DNA from: Mesorhizobium sp. WSM3860
GTDB lineage: Bacteria > Pseudomonadota > Alphaproteobacteria > Rhizobiales > Rhizobiaceae
Direction: 5' to 3'
DNA length: 64,000 nucleotides
Assembly: GCF_002294995.1 (NCBI RefSeq)
Contig: NZ_NSGF01000011.1
Coordinates: 124,001-188,000 of the forward strand
The notes under the pieces are model-generated. The model was not told the origin of the DNA and did no database searches. It saw only the letters and a program-made list of their open reading frames with translations. A program made the translations under genes and the position numbers. Numbering within the stretch: the first letter of the stretch is position 1; each line of letters starts with the position of its first letter. This document shows, piece after piece, positions 62,398 through 64,000 of the stretch.

Positions 62398-63374
62398 AGG
62401 ATTGGCGCTATTGGCTGGCCGAGCAGCGCGGAACGCTGCTGGCGTTCGCCATCTTCATCGTCATGTTCGCGATCTACAGCGGCAATCATCCAGCCGGCTT
62501 CACGGCCAATGTCGTGCAGACCGCGGCGAACAAGGGCGTCCTGCTTGCCTTCGTGGCCATGGCGCAAACTCTGGTGGTAATCACCGCCGGCATCGATCTC
62601 TCGGTCGGCATGATCTTCACGCTGACCAATTGCATGGCTTCCTGGCTCGTCATCGGCACGGGCCTCGAGACGGCGTTCGGATTGGTGGCTGTGCTTGGAA
62701 CCGGGCTCGTCTGCGGGGCAATCAACGGCGCCATCGTGATCTACGGACGCCTGCAGCCGATCGTCGCCACGATAGCCACCGGCGCTGTCTATTTCGGTCT
62801 GGCGCTGCTTTTGCGCCCGGTTCCCGGCGGCTCGGTCAACGAGGACGTCGCCGATTTCCTGACAGGGCGCTTCTTCGGCGTCGTGCCGGCAAGCCTTATG
62901 GCGCTGTTCGTCGTTGTGCTCGTCGTGTGGGTGCCGTTCCGCCGCTCCGAGCTCGGCCGTGCCGCTTATGCTGCCGGCTCGTCGGAGACGGCAGCCTATA
63001 TGTCGGGTGTGCCGATCCGCAGGGGCAAGTTCCTTGCCTACACGCTGGCCGGCCTGCTTGCCGCGATCGGCGGCCTGTTCCTTACCTTCTTTACCTATAC
63101 GGGCGAGGCTGCCTATGCGAGCGGCAATGCCTACACATTGTTCTCGATCGCGGCCGTTGTGCTCGGCGGCGTCTCGCTGTTCGGGGGCAAAGGCAGCGCC
63201 ATTGGCGCGATCTTCGGGGCGCTCGCCTTCCGCACCATCGGCGACCTGCTGTTCGTCTTCGATTTCGACCCGCTGTGGCAGCCGCTGTTCCAGGGCATTA
63301 TCCTGTTGATCGCGGTCAGCCTGGGCGCCTTCGCGCTGTTTCGAGTGCGCAACCGGCTGGAGTGGTTCCTGTGA
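62394..63374 (+). CDS. Sugar ABC transporter permease 1
   Basis: A 326-residue CUT2 permease with about nine membrane segments. The signature is ITAGIDLSVGMIFTLTN, and GGVSLFGGKGSAIGAIFGAL lies near the C-terminus. It starts with GTG overlapping the ATPase stop, and its own stop overlaps the GTG of the second permease (GTGA), so the three are translationally coupled. With permease 2 it forms a heterodimeric channel, the unfused counterpart of the fused permease at 55059-57308. Confidence 0.88.
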   Translation: MKDWRYWLAEQRGTLLAFAIFIVMFAIYSGNHPAGFTANVVQTAANKGVLLAFVAMAQTLVVITAGIDLSVGMIFTLTNCMASWLVIGTGLETAFGLVAVLGTGLVCGAINGAIVIYGRLQPIVATIATGAVYFGLALLLRPVPGGSVNEDVADFLTGRFFGVVPASLMALFVVVLVVWVPFRRSELGRAAYAAGSSETAAYMSGVPIRRGKFLAYTLAGLLAAIGGLFLTFFTYTGEAAYASGNAYTLFSIAAVVLGGVSLFGGKGSAIGAIFGALAFRTIGDLLFVFDFDPLWQPLFQGIILLIAVSLGAFALFRVRNRLEWFL

Positions 63375-64000
63375 GCGAAACGACGCTTGGCGGCATCGCC
63401 AGCCGCATGCCGAAATTCATCCGCCGCGCCGATCCGGCGGTGGCGACCGCCTTTGCCTGCATCGTTATCCTGCTTCTGCTCGGCAGCCTCTATTCGCGCA
63501 GTTTTCTGTCGCCGGAATATCTCCTGCAGCAGTTGAAGGTCGCGTCGTTCCTCGGCGTGATTGCCACCGGCATGATGCTGGTAATCCTGCTCGGCCAAAT
63601 CGACCTCTCCGTGCCGTGGTCGGTGGCGACCGGCGCGATGATGGCCTGTGCCGCTGCGGCCTACGGTCCGGTCGGCGTCGCGCTCGCCATCCCGTTCGGC
63701 ATTCTGTGCGGGGTCGCGATCGGCATCGTCAACGGCGTCGGCGTGGCGTATCTGCGCATTCCCTCGATGATCATCACTCTAGCCACCAACGCGGTCGCGC
63801 AAGGATTGATGGTGGTCTACACGGGCGGGTTCTCGCCGCAGGATTCGGCGACGGCTGCGATGCGCTACCTTGCGACCGGTTTTACCATTCCGGGGGTGCC
63901 GAACGCCGTGATCATCTGGGCGCTGATAGGGGCGGCAATGGTCTTCGTGCTGACGCGCACCTCCTTCGGCCGCGCTGTCTACGGCATCGGCAACCGCGAG
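63371..64000 (+). CDS. Sugar ABC transporter permease 2 (partial at window end)
   Basis: The first 210 residues of a second CUT2 permease, starting with GTG at 63371. Hydrophobic segments begin at VATAFACIVILLLLGSLY. The family signature region reads LGQIDLSVPWSVATG, with Pro-Trp in place of the usual Gly after DLSV. The frame is open to the window edge and ends in RAVYGIGNRE, the conserved loop that normally lies about two thirds along the protein, so about 100-120 residues are missing. Confidence 0.85.
   Translation, partial: MSETTLGGIASRMPKFIRRADPAVATAFACIVILLLLGSLYSRSFLSPEYLLQQLKVASFLGVIATGMMLVILLGQIDLSVPWSVATGAMMACAAAAYGPVGVALAIPFGILCGVAIGIVNGVGVAYLRIPSMIITLATNAVAQGLMVVYTGGFSPQDSATAAMRYLATGFTIPGVPNAVIIWALIGAAMVFVLTRTSFGRAVYGIGNRE

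Overview
The window is about 64 kb of GC-rich alphaproteobacterial DNA with tightly packed operons. Stop/start overlaps (ATGA, GTGA, TGATG) are frequent and ribosome binding sites are mostly AGGAGG-like. The gene content points to a soil or plant-associated member of the Rhizobiales, most like Mesorhizobium: many CUT2-type (RbsC/FrcC-like) sugar ABC transporters, a protocatechuate pathway, rhizopine-type moc genes and a Mo-hydroxylase operon. Several intergenic palindromes resemble repeats I remember from Mesorhizobium genomes. The genus is inference. No rRNA, tRNA, CRISPR, prophage or insertion sequence was recognised.

0-12 kb: otsB (trehalose-6-phosphatase) and a small secreted protein come first. 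A LacI-controlled allose/allulose-like import cluster follows, with an AlsB-like binding protein, permease, ATPase and a tagatose/psicose 3-epimerase-like enzyme. A divergent 2-hydroxyacid dehydrogenase and a convergent sulfatase/phosphonate monoester hydrolase flank it. Next are a rhamnose-isomerase-like TIM barrel, an RpiR regulator and a ribokinase-like kinase.

12-20 kb: every enzyme of the route from 4-hydroxybenzoate through protocatechuate to succinyl-CoA plus acetyl-CoA is present (pcaDCHGB and pobA forward, pcaIJF reverse), but no pca/pob regulator is.

20-30.4 kb: one long forward gene set, and the best candidate here for an undescribed pathway. It has a GntR/UTRA regulator, an ADP-ribosylglycohydrolase-family protein, a PfkB kinase, a PotD/PotCBA-type ABC transporter, a Gfo/Idh/MocA oxidoreductase, a TIM-barrel isomerase, a MocD-like membrane oxygenase and a MocE-like Rieske ferredoxin. 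The content suggests import, deglycosylation and oxidative demethylation of a methylated glycoside or inositol-like compound.

30.5-44.3 kb: a GT8 glycosyltransferase; a histidine-ammonia-lyase homologue that lacks the MIO serine, coupled to an ornithine-cyclodeaminase homologue and diverging from an MFS exporter; then a reverse-strand Mo-hydroxylase operon (SRPBCC, FAD, 2Fe-2S, a molybdopterin subunit in two pieces, MoxR ATPase, VWA protein, amidohydrolase) with an AraC regulator upstream.

44.4-64 kb: three more CUT2 sugar transporters of different architecture. One is split divergently around a FadR-type operator and lies near two near-identical FCD-GntR regulators. One has a fused double permease. 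One is under a probable LacI/GntR-type operator and runs off the window end. Between them are two NAD-dependent dehydrogenases, a DUF3175 protein, an MFS carrier and a truncated LacI remnant. Each of the four CUT2 binding-protein genes is followed by a hairpin or inverted repeat.
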